Source of the DNA: Macrophomina tecta
Lineage: Eukaryota; Ascomycota; Dothideomycetes; Botryosphaeriales; Botryosphaeriaceae
Assembly: GCA_024180945.1 (NCBI GenBank)
Contig: JAKSGN010000002.1
Span: forward strand, 558,001 to 622,000
Direction: 5' to 3'
Length of the DNA stretch: 64,000 nt
The translations under genes were made by a program, and so were the position numbers. Position 1 is the stretch's first letter, and each line of letters starts with the position of its first letter. Below the pieces are notes generated by a model. The model had not been told where the DNA came from, did not search any database, and was given only the letters and a program-made list of their open reading frames with translations. Below are positions 1-10,043 of this stretch, piece after piece.

Positions 1-1
1 T

Positions 2-895
2 ACCCTCTACAGCAGCGTTGACGAGTGGGAGGCCTCAGCGCTCGCCAACGCCCCTTCTCAGGAACATCAACACCTGGCGCAAGCTCTCAAGGATGTCTTG
101 AGTGGCATTACCACTCCCGCCGAAGGCGCTTCGAGGATTGCATCTGTAGTCAATCCATCGTCTGATCCTTACCCGTTATATCTCTGGACCATCATGCGGA
201 TTACTTCGGCGGCTGAGGGCTTCTCGGAGGATGTCGTCCTCTAGCGACTTGCCGCTTTGACAGCTGCCCTGTCGCGTTTATCCGACGCCAAGAACAACAC
301 CGGCAGGACGATTACCTCGCGCCCATCTTACGGAGAGGAATTCACTACGGCACCTGGCGAAGCCATTGGCCCCGACGGACTTCGAGTTTGGGCTGATTTA
401 CCTGACTTCCGGGAGGAGATCCGTGAACTCTGGAACTCACCAGCTGACAAGTTCGAGCGTCGAATGCACCACCTTTCCGAAGCTGAAGTCATCAGGCAAT
501 GGTCTAGCATCAACGCGTTCGTAGCCCACGTGACTAGCAATTCTACTCGAACGGATGATGCGCTTGCCTTCTGGATCTAGGCCATTTGGACCATCAGACA
601 CGCGTTAGAGGAGGAAGACGACCACCCTGGCTTCGAGCCTCAGCTCCACATCCCCGCTGCTGCTCAGTGGATTCGTATCCTGGGGACACAGCTGCGCGAT
701 GAAGGAATCACGTTCGGCGCTGACGAGCAGCGTATGGCCCGCGGTGGCGACCTGTACGATGCAGATGCGAACGGCTATGGCTTCACGTCGGTCAGGTGGG
801 CGCTCTGGATGGATAGGTTCCGTCACTACTCTCAAGACACGAGGCTGAGTGCGGAGATTCGCCGTATTGCTGCGGAGACGGCGGACTCTATGTAG
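2..895 (+). pseudogene. DUF3632-like fungal protein, broken by two in-frame TAG codons; 5' end outside window
   Basis: One reading frame runs from base 2 to a TAG at 893-895 but is interrupted by TAG at 242-244 and TAG at 578-580. All three segments read as one protein. The N-terminal part has the start of an alpha-helical domain (VDEWEASALA). The middle has a Leu- and Trp-rich stretch. The C-terminal part has AAAQWIRILG and VRWALWMDRF, which resemble the AAxWI and RWxxWxxRF blocks of the fungal DUF3632 family. That family has no known function; the assignment is from memory of its pattern. No GT-AG intron of usable size removes either stop. Each stop would be restored to Gln by a single T-to-C change (CAG). 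The start codon lies left of the window. A read-through gene or assembly error is possible, but a decayed copy is the simplest reading. Confidence 0.6.
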
Positions 896-2210
896 TGGCT
901 TGTGGTATGCCCGTGACTAATTTGCAGGCTGACAGAGGTGGAAAGGGGGTTTTCCTTTCAGTGCTCTTTTAGCCTTGTCGGGACAGAGGGAATTCCAGTC
1001 TTCGTCCCTGATGGTAACAACCTCAGCACACGAGCGAGCCACGATACCGAATGGTCCTGAGTCCCTTGGCAGCTTGCAGCACGTGTCATGCACCATTGTT
1101 GCTTTCATTTTGTTCGCATACAAGACACGCGCGTACTTGGTTGACACAGTCACAGTGTCTGAGTGCAGCTTCTTTACCAGCGTTCTGTTTTGTTTGATCA
1201 GTTGCACTTTGATTCAAAGGTTTTGTTTCTGACTGCTGTTGAAGTACATAGACTGAGAGACACCGTGTTTTAAATAAACACGTTGGCTCTCGACTGGTTT
1301 GGAAAATCTTTCTTGTTTTAGCAAGCACAAAGAAATCAAAGGAAGGCAGGCGCATTCTTGCAGTTCACGTAAATGGTACACTGTCGACGATTCCATGCAG
1401 CAGTTAAAAGGATTTGATTTTCACCAGAGCTTCTCCGTACCCATACTAACCTGACCCGACTTCTGCAACGCATCGCTTTTGACTAACATATCTGTGTCAT
1501 GACGCAAGGCCTCAACAACGCAATAATCGATATCGATGACGTACAGGTGCCGGACTCTGCGGCAGAACCGGAGGAGTTGCGCACCTACATACCTATATGG
1601 GTCCGCAAGCTCTTCGGGCTGTCTACGCAGAAGGAGATTGACGTGGAGGCTGGAATGTGGTGGGTGGCATGGCTCTCAATGCTGTTTCTTGTCTATAGAT
1701 AGGTTTGGTGCTCACGACGGCACAAGTCTGCGGCGGTAGCTGCTCATGTCCAGCCTAGTCGTGCTTCAATGAGCGAGATGCAGCGGTACCCACTTGGAGC
1801 TAGCTGCCAGTATGTCCCTATGACGCAGTAACCGCAGAAGCTTCACACACTATACATGATCAATTGAATGCGTAAGAGCAACGCTACGTGGCTGCCCGTC
1901 AAAAGTAGCATCACTCATTCATTTGCTCATGTGTTCGTGACTACTTAAACTAAATATGACTGTATCTTCACAGCGCAGAGTTACACCTACACACAGTGCA
2001 TCTTATCCGCAGTGACTCTGCATCTCCCCAATCGAAGCAGAGTTACGCACATTCGAGCCGAAGACTACCGACCCCGGAACACCACCACCTCATCATCGCC
2101 TCCATGGCCATCAACATCATAGGCTTCCTTAGAGAGATGAGCCAGGGGATCGTACGCCAGCTCTCCACCGGCACAGAAGAAGCGTAGAGCCGCCAACACA
2201 AACCTTGACC
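896..2210. other. Intergenic stretch, no supportable gene
   Basis: This 1.3 kb holds only short open frames. The best is a 67-residue frame starting at ATG 1499 and ending at 1702, with a Trp-rich segment (YIPIWVRKLF). It has no recognisable domain and no clear promoter, so it is not called as a gene. A 27-codon ATG frame at 2104-2187 is also unsupported. I see no RNA gene or repeat here. Confidence 0.5.
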
Positions 2211-2708
2211 TCACGGTTCTGCATCGTCATCAATGGGCTCCGCCCCTTCGAGCGCCGCTTGGCCCGTAATTTCCTCAACACAATCTGCTATACGACCCTG
2301 CTCCAGCGTGCTTGGTGCCTCAACGACAAAATGGTTCCCAGTCACTGCGCCGAGTTCGCCTTCCAATCGCCTCCGGGCCGACGGCTTCCTCAGCATGTTG
2401 CTATTTGGCGTTGGGTTGTAGAGTGAGCTGCCGACGGCGTGGAAGGACATGGTCGAGCGGTCCGAGGAGGGGCGGACAAAGACCGAGGGGTACACGGGCA
2501 GCGACGGCTGGCGAGGCAACGAGTAGGTGTAGGCGTGACTGGACCTGACGGGCCGGGTCCTGAAGGTTCCGAATGCCAGGAAGCTGGGATTCAGAGCATC
2601 GGGATGACCGACGGGTGGGCCAACCAACGCCCGCAAGGGTTCGGCCATTGATAAGATGCCTATCAGGATGATGGTCGACTTGAGGTTGCCGAGGGACAAG
2701 GTGCGCAT
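2211..2708 (-). CDS. Hypothetical protein, possibly secreted
   Basis: A 165-codon frame on the minus strand starts at ATG 2708 and stops at 2211-2213. I do not recognise a family. The start was chosen because the first residues look like a signal peptide: a Lys-containing head, then a hydrophobic core (STIILIGILSM). A second in-frame ATG at 2648 would give a 145-residue protein without that core. The middle is rich in Pro, Ser and Arg, and the C-terminus is acidic (ending DDDAEP). No intron is needed. Composition looks more protein-like than the surrounding shadow frames, but there is no homology evidence, so the call is tentative. It stands alone between the broken DUF3632-like gene and the terpene cyclase. 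Confidence 0.33.
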   Translation of the reverse strand: MRTLSLGNLKSTIILIGILSMAEPLRALVGPPVGHPDALNPSFLAFGTFRTRPVRSSHAYTYSLPRQPSLPVYPSVFVRPSSDRSTMSFHAVGSSLYNPTPNSNMLRKPSARRRLEGELGAVTGNHFVVEAPSTLEQGRIADCVEEITGQAALEGAEPIDDDAEP

Positions 2709-3715
2709 TCTCGGAAAGACAACAGGTCTAAGAAAGAGACCGCATAATGGGTACTCTACGAGCTGCTGGCGCGTGCTCTGTAATGCTGACGATTCTTGGA
2801 AGAAGTGCAAATTCGGGGATTCCGGGAGCTGGTCTTCGTTCATCATCCACAAGGCAATGTGCAATGTGACATAGCATACAGATAAGTTTGCCTTCTGGCG
2901 TGAAAAAAAAAAAAAAAAAGGCAAACACGAGAGTAAGGATCTGGTGGGGCAATTCTTGGATGATTGTGTAGGATCTCAACCGACGGTGCCAGTTTGCTCG
3001 ATCAGGGTGATCCGTCATTTATTTTTTTTTTTTTTTTTGCATAAATGCTTATCTTGAAGAAACACTGATAGGTTAACGCGCTAACCTAAAGTCCATCGAA
3101 TATATTGAGGCGTAGTCAAACTCATAACTTTGCTGACGCAACGGTCTGCGTGGGGGCCGATTGCCATTACCCCGACCCGGGAATATTTAGCGGAAGGAGC
3201 TGCCTCATGCATGAAGACTTGTACCGATGCAACACTGATGGGGCTTAATACGTGATCCTGTGGGGAATGCTGTCTGATAGCGCGCTAGATTCGTGAAGGC
3301 TTTCCGGGTGTATCGTGGAGGCTCTGGAACTGTGGCCCCGAGCCAAACACTGAAAGGGTAACATCGGACAGCTCTACAACCTAATCCATTCATGGATTTG
3401 CATCCTACAGCTGAGTTCAGGAACGTAGGTTGGCACGTATTATATGCTTCGCCTCAAAACCACTGCATCTCGATTCGTGAAGCGTTGCGTGTGGTGGTCA
3501 TGGGAACACATGCCTGGCGATCAACGCTCGTAGCTTCGCGCCTTGTATCCAACTCTGTCGGCTGCAGCTGGCTGCGCTGGTACAGTCCGGGTTAGGAGAC
3601 GGCTGCCGGGGAGGGATCTTGTTGAGAAAAGGGATTTAAGGGCCAATGGCGAAGAGTCCTTCACTCACCAGGCTCTGGCACCAAGACACTTCCATTTTTC
3701 TCCACGAACGCAAAC
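2709..3715. other. Intergenic stretch upstream of the terpene cyclase
   Basis: About 1 kb without a supportable gene. It contains an A17 run (2903-2919) and a T17 run (3022-3038) facing each other across 102 bases. The 200 bases before the terpene cyclase ATG at 3716 should contain its promoter, but I see no certain TATA box or regulator site. Confidence 0.5.
2903..3038. repeat. Inverted A17 / T17 homopolymer pair
   Basis: A run of 17 A at 2903-2919 and a run of 17 T at 3022-3038 flank a 102-base segment. As single-stranded nucleic acid the two runs could pair. There is no clear target-site duplication, so this is reported as a pair of homopolymers and not as a mobile element. Confidence 0.5.
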
Positions 3716-5131
3716 ATGGCGATTGGCGAGGATGCCATCAACGGCAACAACAAGCAAAAGAGATATATCCGTATACCGGACATGTTTGCTTCCTTCATGT
3801 CAGCTGAGCCGCGCCTCAATCCACACTACGCCAAGGTCAAGCAGGAGTCAGAAGCATGGATCGAGGCAGTGCTACATTTGGAACAGAAGACAGCTCAGCG
3901 GAATTCAAAAGCAGACTTTACGTACTTGGCTTCGCTTTGGATCGCTGATGCTGATGAAGAGGCGCTGCGAGTAGTGGTGGATTGGTTGCACTGGATCTTC
4001 TTCTTCGATGACCGTGAGTAGAGTCTTATATATCGCCGTGCACTTGGAAATACATGAGGAGCTGGGCGATATGTGAATTTCAAAGAAAGACGGGAACCTT
4101 CAACTAGTCAGCTCGCAAATCCCCCCCGGGTTCGCATAGCAGTTTGCTGCAGAAGGATGATACTTACGATTCTGAAAGAGTTCGACGAAGGCCATCTCCA
4201 AAATGACTTTGACAGCGCCAAAGTGGAATGCGATGCCACATTTGCCACAATGGACGACAGCCACCCTCCAGTTTCGGCTGAGGAATACCCTCTCAGATAT
4301 GTTTTTCAATACAACTGGTATTGCTTCCGCAAGGTATGTACCGCCCCGCAGTTGGTCAAACTTCCGGATACTCAAGTGGCCGTAGAGGGCATCGCCAGAG
4401 CTCCAGGAGAGGTATAGAAAATCCATGAAGGGATATTTTGACGCCGTCCTCGGCCAAGTCGACGTGGCGGCTAAGTCGTTGAAATTGGACGTGGAAGCAT
4501 TCATGGACTTCAGAAGACGCTCTATCGGGGTTTTCTCGACACAAGAGCTTATCGAGTATGCGGACAATCCATGCTGCGATGCTGTGCTTGCTGACGAGAC
4601 GACTGCGAGATATGCTCATGGCATTAAGCTGCCGCAATACGTGTTCAACGACAAGGCCGTTACCGAGCTGAGAAGGATCTCTGCCGACATGACGGCGCTG
4701 TAAGAGGCATGGCCCAGAGTCATTCTCACGTCCGGCTGACCCGTAGCAGTGGCAACGACTTGGTCTCATATCGGAAAGACCTCACCCAAGGAGTCGAGCA
4801 CAACGTCATCTTCATTTATCGCCGCAAAGGAGTGTCGGAGCAGCAAGCCTTTGATGCACTTGGCGAAATGGTCAATCGGCTGTACAAGGAATGGTACCTC
4901 GCTCTCGCGGAAATGCCTGCCTGGGGCGAACAAGTTGACAGAGAAGTACTCAAGTACTGCTGCGGATGTCGTGACATAGCGATCGGCGACCATTACAGGG
5001 CGTGAGTACATGTGGCAAACTACGAGGAGCAGGGCGGTGCTGACACAGATTTCAGCTTCCGGTCGGGGCGGTACCTCAAGCCAGGCGAGGGGAAGATGGT
5101 GCGGGAGACCCGCATCTTGGAGCTTCCTTGA
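3716..5131 (+). CDS. Sesquiterpene cyclase (class I terpene synthase)
   Basis: Predicted product of 365 residues, the usual length for fungal sesquiterpene synthases. It should ionise farnesyl diphosphate and cyclise it in the cytosol; the product cannot be told from sequence. Exons are 3716-4013, 4179-4333, 4386-4699, 4747-5001 and 5056-5131, all with GT-AG introns. The first metal-binding motif DDQFDEG spans residues 98-104 and is created across intron 1, which supports that junction. The second motif reads NDLVSYRKD at 259-267: Asn and Ser ligands are present but the last ligand is Asp where Glu is usual. The family's C-terminal RY pair appears as SGRYL. The neighbours are a Nudix hydrolase downstream and a non-coding stretch upstream; no P450, oxidase, transporter or regulator lies close, so it looks like an orphan terpene gene. 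Confidence 0.88.
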
Positions 5132-5484
5132 GTGTCCCGCGCGGTTTCGGCGGGTCGAGCAGCAGCCGGACCACAGTGGCAGAGTAATCGGGAACCGCGT
5201 TCTTGGAGGACCGCGTTGAATTGGTGGTCGGCATGGACAGCGGGAATCGGCATGTGTGCGCACCTTTGGCAGAGCGCTTTGTAAGCTGCAGACAGATTCA
5301 GAGCGATAGTAGTGGTGAAGGCGGGGAGCTCCTTCCGGACCGTCGTAGCATGAGTCATGAAGGCGCCCAGTTTCCGAGGCGGCTGACTGGCTTACCCGAC
5401 GTCATCTAGGCAGCTCTCGCTCTTGCTCCACACCATCGCCATGAAGCCTTGCGTAGCACTCTCTCCCGGCTTCGCACTTCCCGC

Positions 5485-6445
5485 ATGCTCCCTCGACTCA
5501 GGCTGATCACTCGCCACTTCCGAACCTCTCGCGCACCGCCAGGTCGAGCTATGTCGTCTTTCATCCTTCCCAACTCATCGCCCGAGTGCCCTGTCAACCT
5601 CACCAACGATCTCACCAAGGACCAACTGCTCGCCTTCACTGCCTTCAAGAATTGGACCGCCACTGTTCAACGGTCGCTCGCCCAGCAGCAAAACAAGGGC
5701 CACGTCTTCTACGATGCGCCCTACAAGCTCCGTAAGATCGACATCCAGGCGTGCGACTGGTTCAGCAAAACCAAGCTCGGCTTCGTGAAGCTGAAGGCTG
5801 AGGTCACCAACGACAACGGCGAATACCTGCCAGGCTCCATATTTCTTCGCGGGGGTAGCGTTGGAATGCTCGTTAGCTCTCACCTAGCTGGCTGACGTGA
5901 GAATACCTGCTGACCGCGATGTTGCATAGCTCATCCTGCAGCCCGACGACGTACCCGAGAATACCGAGCAGGACAAATACGTGATCCTGACCGTCCAGCC
6001 ACGGATACCAGCTGGCTCGCTTTCCTTCGTCGAGTTACCCGCCGGCATGCTGGACGATAGCGGCACCTTCGCCGGCGGCGCAGCGAAGGAGATTGAGGAA
6101 GAGACAGGAATGAAGGTGCCCGAGGATCAACTCATTGACTTGACCGCTCTCGCCTTACCGGAGACGGAGGATACTACAGGAGAAGCGCTGAGGAAGGCCA
6201 TGTACCCTAGTGCCGGTGGCTGCGACGAGTTCATCCCGCTGTTCCTGCACCAGCGCAGGGTCAAGAGGGAAACGCTGAAGGAATGGCAGGGCAAACTGAC
6301 TGGGATCAGGGACCATGGCGAGAAGATCACTCTTAAACTGGTGCGACTCGAGGATTTGTGGAAGGAGGGTGGGAGGGACGCTAAGGCCCTAGTCGCTTGG
6401 GCAGTTTACGAGGGTCTGCGCAAAGAAGGGAAGATCAAGGTCTAA
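5485..6445 (+). CDS. Nudix hydrolase, ADP-sugar diphosphatase type
   Basis: Two exons, 5485-5871 and 5930-6445, give 300 residues. The intron is GT-AG with donor GTTAGC. The product resembles plant NUDX14-type ADP-sugar diphosphatases, which split ADP-ribose or ADP-glucose into AMP and sugar phosphate. Evidence is the block ELPAGMLDD before the Nudix box, the helix KEIEEETGM, the following PSAGGCDE, and the C-terminal QGKLTGIRDHGE, all as recalled for that subfamily. The classic Nudix Glu six residues after the first Gly is Gly here. The N-terminus is Arg-rich (MLPRLRLITRHFRTSR), suggesting a mitochondrial presequence; a second in-frame Met before SSFILPN would give a cytosolic form. The first in-frame ATG at 5485 was chosen because no upstream ATG exists in this frame. 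Confidence 0.85.
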
Positions 6446-9400
6446 ACGGGACGACGAAGGCTTGGTGGGAGAGGAAAAGATACCCTGGTGCTTTGAGTTT
6501 TGTGTGACAGTCTTCTTTGGCGTTTATTCACCACAATCCTCTCGGATAGGCTTGCTTCAAACGGAGCTGGGTGATACTACGGCGCTGAGGGCCAGATACG
6601 CAAGAGTTCTTAGCCTCTTGATTCCACTGGAATAATCATCCGCGGCCAAATATTGAATGGTCTATTGTATTCAGCTATGATAAATACCGAGTGAATACTA
6701 TATACCCTGCTTGGACAACCGTTACGGATCCCCTGAATTGTACTCCTACCCTCTCACTGCGATCCTTGCGGCTGGAGAGTTGCCGGAGACTTCGAGGGTT
6801 TCATCGCAGAATGCTTATACAGAGCGAGGATCTCGAGGACAAAACTCGATCGCAGGTATGTTTCCAGCAGCCAGCGGTCGATGCTTGAATGGTCTGGCTC
6901 TGCAGACGTAAGAAGGAGTACTAGCCAAAACTCCTTGGGATTCGACAACCTCTACTCAGCGGGGTCTTCTAGTTGAATAACCTCTGCTCCTGTTTATAAG
7001 GGCTGGCAACTAGTCGACAACGGAACCTTTGTTCTTGAGCCGAAAGCTGATTGCGCCCCACCACAGCCAGCAGCCGAGCGTCTACTTCAACAACCTTTCA
7101 TCTTAAAAGAATATTGGCAGGCCGGTTGGGGTCTCGAAACACAAACCAGAACATCATGCCAGTGGCGGCGAACATGTCAAGGAAGAAACGAACGAGATCG
7201 ACAGTGACCACTTGTGCTCCTCCTATCGAAAGGTTGAAGAGCCCAACTATGCAGATAGATGCATCAGGGCACTGCCGATCTTGCTGAGGCACGGGAGGTA
7301 TTGGCTGCAGGCGCGAACTAAGAATTCAGGTGAAGCTGAAACTGACGCTGAGGAGAGACGAATAAGGCGGAAGGGTCTCTTGGTCTTCTAACTTGTCCGA
7401 CTATTAGTCACTGCTCTCATTGCATGTTTCTTATGATATCCTCTAATTATTTTTCAGGTCTGTGATTTCTCGGTGGTTATATGCAGCGTATGTTCTCCTT
7501 GATTACAACTTAAGTTCGTATTCAGACACACATTAACGCATTTCAGAACTGCTGTATCTCTTCTCAAGCCGCTGTGAGGCTCCTTGAGCATGACTTTCAA
7601 TGATGAGATAGATACCAGTCTTCACGTTGCCCTCAACTTCTTGTGCAACTCGACCTGCCGGCTAGAGGGAAACGCGGAATGTTGCTCCTGCGGTGAAAAG
7701 TCCTCTTTTCACCCGGTACCACTAGAGACACGCTTGTTACTGTTTCGAGGATGAGTTGAGGAACATCAGTCTGGGGTAGTCTAGCCATTCTCGCAAGCAG
7801 GAGTTCGGCGGTTATTTCATTGATGAAGACCCAGAGACAGCGCAGGCTGCTGATTGTAACCAATGCAGCGATGAAGCTGACTAGATATTGATGAAAACGT
7901 GGTGCCCGTACTTTGTTGGACTGGTAGAGAATGAATGCTCGGAAGGGTTAAACCTGCTTGCCGATGGAGGCGGAGATAATAAAGTGGTGGGAGATACTGA
8001 CGACGACCGAATCCCCTTCAGCTCAATGAGCGAAGACGAAAGTGATGAAGCAGAGGCAAAAGAGAGCGATACTCGGATCTACGAGGCCGAGGCCAAAAAA
8101 AAAGAAAAAGAATCTGACGAGGGGAGAAAGGTCGACAAGATCCTTAGTAGTGGAGGGGAGGGTGCTGTTAACAAGAAGGGTTGAACAATGGGCTGAAAAA
8201 GGAGGAGACTAATCTAATTCTATTATTTTACATCAAACGGTTGCTATTTTTCCGCTGCGGTGTTTCCGGCGCAGGCTGCTGGTGGGACAAGTACGCGGCC
8301 GATGAAAGATACTGTGAGTGGCATATTGGCTTTGAGATGGAGTGAACTGGCGTTAGATACCGGCGAATCACCGCCTTCCAAAGTGAATTGATATTCACTC
8401 CCGGCAACTCCTTAGACTTTGATTGCAATGGCCTTTCATACATAAACGTTTTCCTACACCGGTCCAAATTCTTTTCTCGACGCACCCTTCATCCTCACGC
8501 TCGGATCAGGATAGTCTCTTACGGTCGTTGGGGGCGACTGAATCACGTACGTAGCCGCTTTCGCAGAGCTCCAAGACCGTACGCTGGCTCGCTCTCGTGT
8601 AACCATTACGGCTTCGAACGGAGGGGAGGCATATTCGCGCCCGATGGCGGTGCCCCTGAGGAGACGATGCCGCATGTAGAGCGGCAATCCGCATGTGACC
8701 GCTGTGGCAACTGTATATGTCTCGTAAGTCTTCTCAATATCGAGCACATCACGCCTTTTGCCTGAAATGGCACAGTGCCGCAGGGTGAGCACGCGCCTCA
8801 CCAAGAGGATTCTTGGACATGGACACTACCACAAGCTGGATGAGACCTTCCGTGGAACCCTGATCTTTCTCTGCCAGCGCTGTACCCTGCATTAGTCGGC
8901 ATCACGCTGCTCCTGGGGCCGTGATCCCGTGGGTCAGTTACGGTTGGCCCAATCACGCTTGTTTTCATTGCTTTGCCACTGACCCTGAGAGCGCCGATTT
9001 GGGCACTTCTAGCTACAAGCTCAAGCGTATCGTGACAGCAGTTACTTCGTGAATGAGGACACGGGCAGGCATCAGGCATATGACAGGATCTTTTTTTGAC
9101 TTAAAAAATTACTTGCCATGTACGTGTCAGATCGTGGATCGCCACGAGTACGGTGCCGAGCCTGGAGAGGTGCATATAAGCACGTGGTGCTCATACTGTG
9201 GCGGGCCAGGTTCCTGATAAACGCCTTCGCACACTGAACATCTGGGAGACCGTGAGGAAGTTTCATTCAATAATTTAAAAACTCAAACACCTTGCCAAGG
9301 ATTGGGCTGGCAGAAGAGATCCGATTACTGGCGCCAGCGCGAGAATAAGATCCGCGACCTGGATCTAGCCATCGGGGCTGCAGTAGCTCTTCCACATGAA

Positions 9401-10043
9401 ACAACAACCTGAGAGGAAATGCAGTCCTCCTGCATGTGGAGATGTCAAGATTGTCTATCATCAAACACAACGCACATATGTGCATGTATTCCTCAGGGCC
9501 GTTGGCTAGAGTCGTTCATTTGCTGCCGCTGCTTCGGCCAGGACTTTAGCATAACAGCAAGCACAGGGAGCCGCAGTGACATGAAAAAGGTTTTATCGCA
9601 TTGCGTCTTTACGGGACGTGAGCAGATCATTGCGTGGAGATAAAGCAGTTGCAAGTGAAGTCCCCGCGCACTGGATCTGAACGCGCTAAAATGGATCAGA
9701 TGGCAGATTGCGACCCGCGCGGCAGGGATATTAATCAAGTAAGCATTGTGTGTATCTGTTCTTTTTGACAAGGAGGGATTCCGATGACGAGATTCAGTTT
9801 TTGGATCCTCAGGTAGGTGAGCTGGGCAATTGGGCAAGGTACCCTCATCCATGGGGGCCTGAGGAGATCGGCATCATTGCCTTCTGCATGTCCTCTATAG
9901 GCAGCCACGTGTGGGATGCGTAGATAGAAAATTTTTGGGAAGAAAAAAAAAATGACGAGTTTCGGAAAGACACTCGTCCAATTTAGATCGATGGTCTCAC
10001 CATGAGTGGTCCCGCTCCATCAAAGCCGACACGCTGCTTACCA
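6446..10043. other. 3.6 kb stretch with only degraded-looking open frames
   Basis: No complete gene can be supported. On the minus strand a frame at 7098-7292 encodes a hydrophobic segment (VDLVRFFLDMFAATGMMFWF) that looks like a membrane helix. Another at 7633-7863 begins with a plausible extracytoplasmic segment (FINEITAELLLARMARL). They could be remnants of one decayed membrane protein gene, but I cannot join them. A plus-strand frame starting at ATG 7891 and ending at 8184 codes for a low-complexity Glu/Lys/Asp-rich peptide of about 97 residues. It has no family and is not called. I see no terminal repeats or transposase motifs. Confidence 0.4.

Noticed and set aside
2..895. Reading the DUF3632-like stops as introns
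   Set aside because: Only GT-AG pairs of under 30 bases are possible around the first stop and none at the second.
3716..6445. Terpene biosynthetic cluster including the Nudix gene
   Set aside because: The Nudix protein fits a housekeeping ADP-sugar enzyme with a mitochondrial presequence, and no tailoring genes are present.
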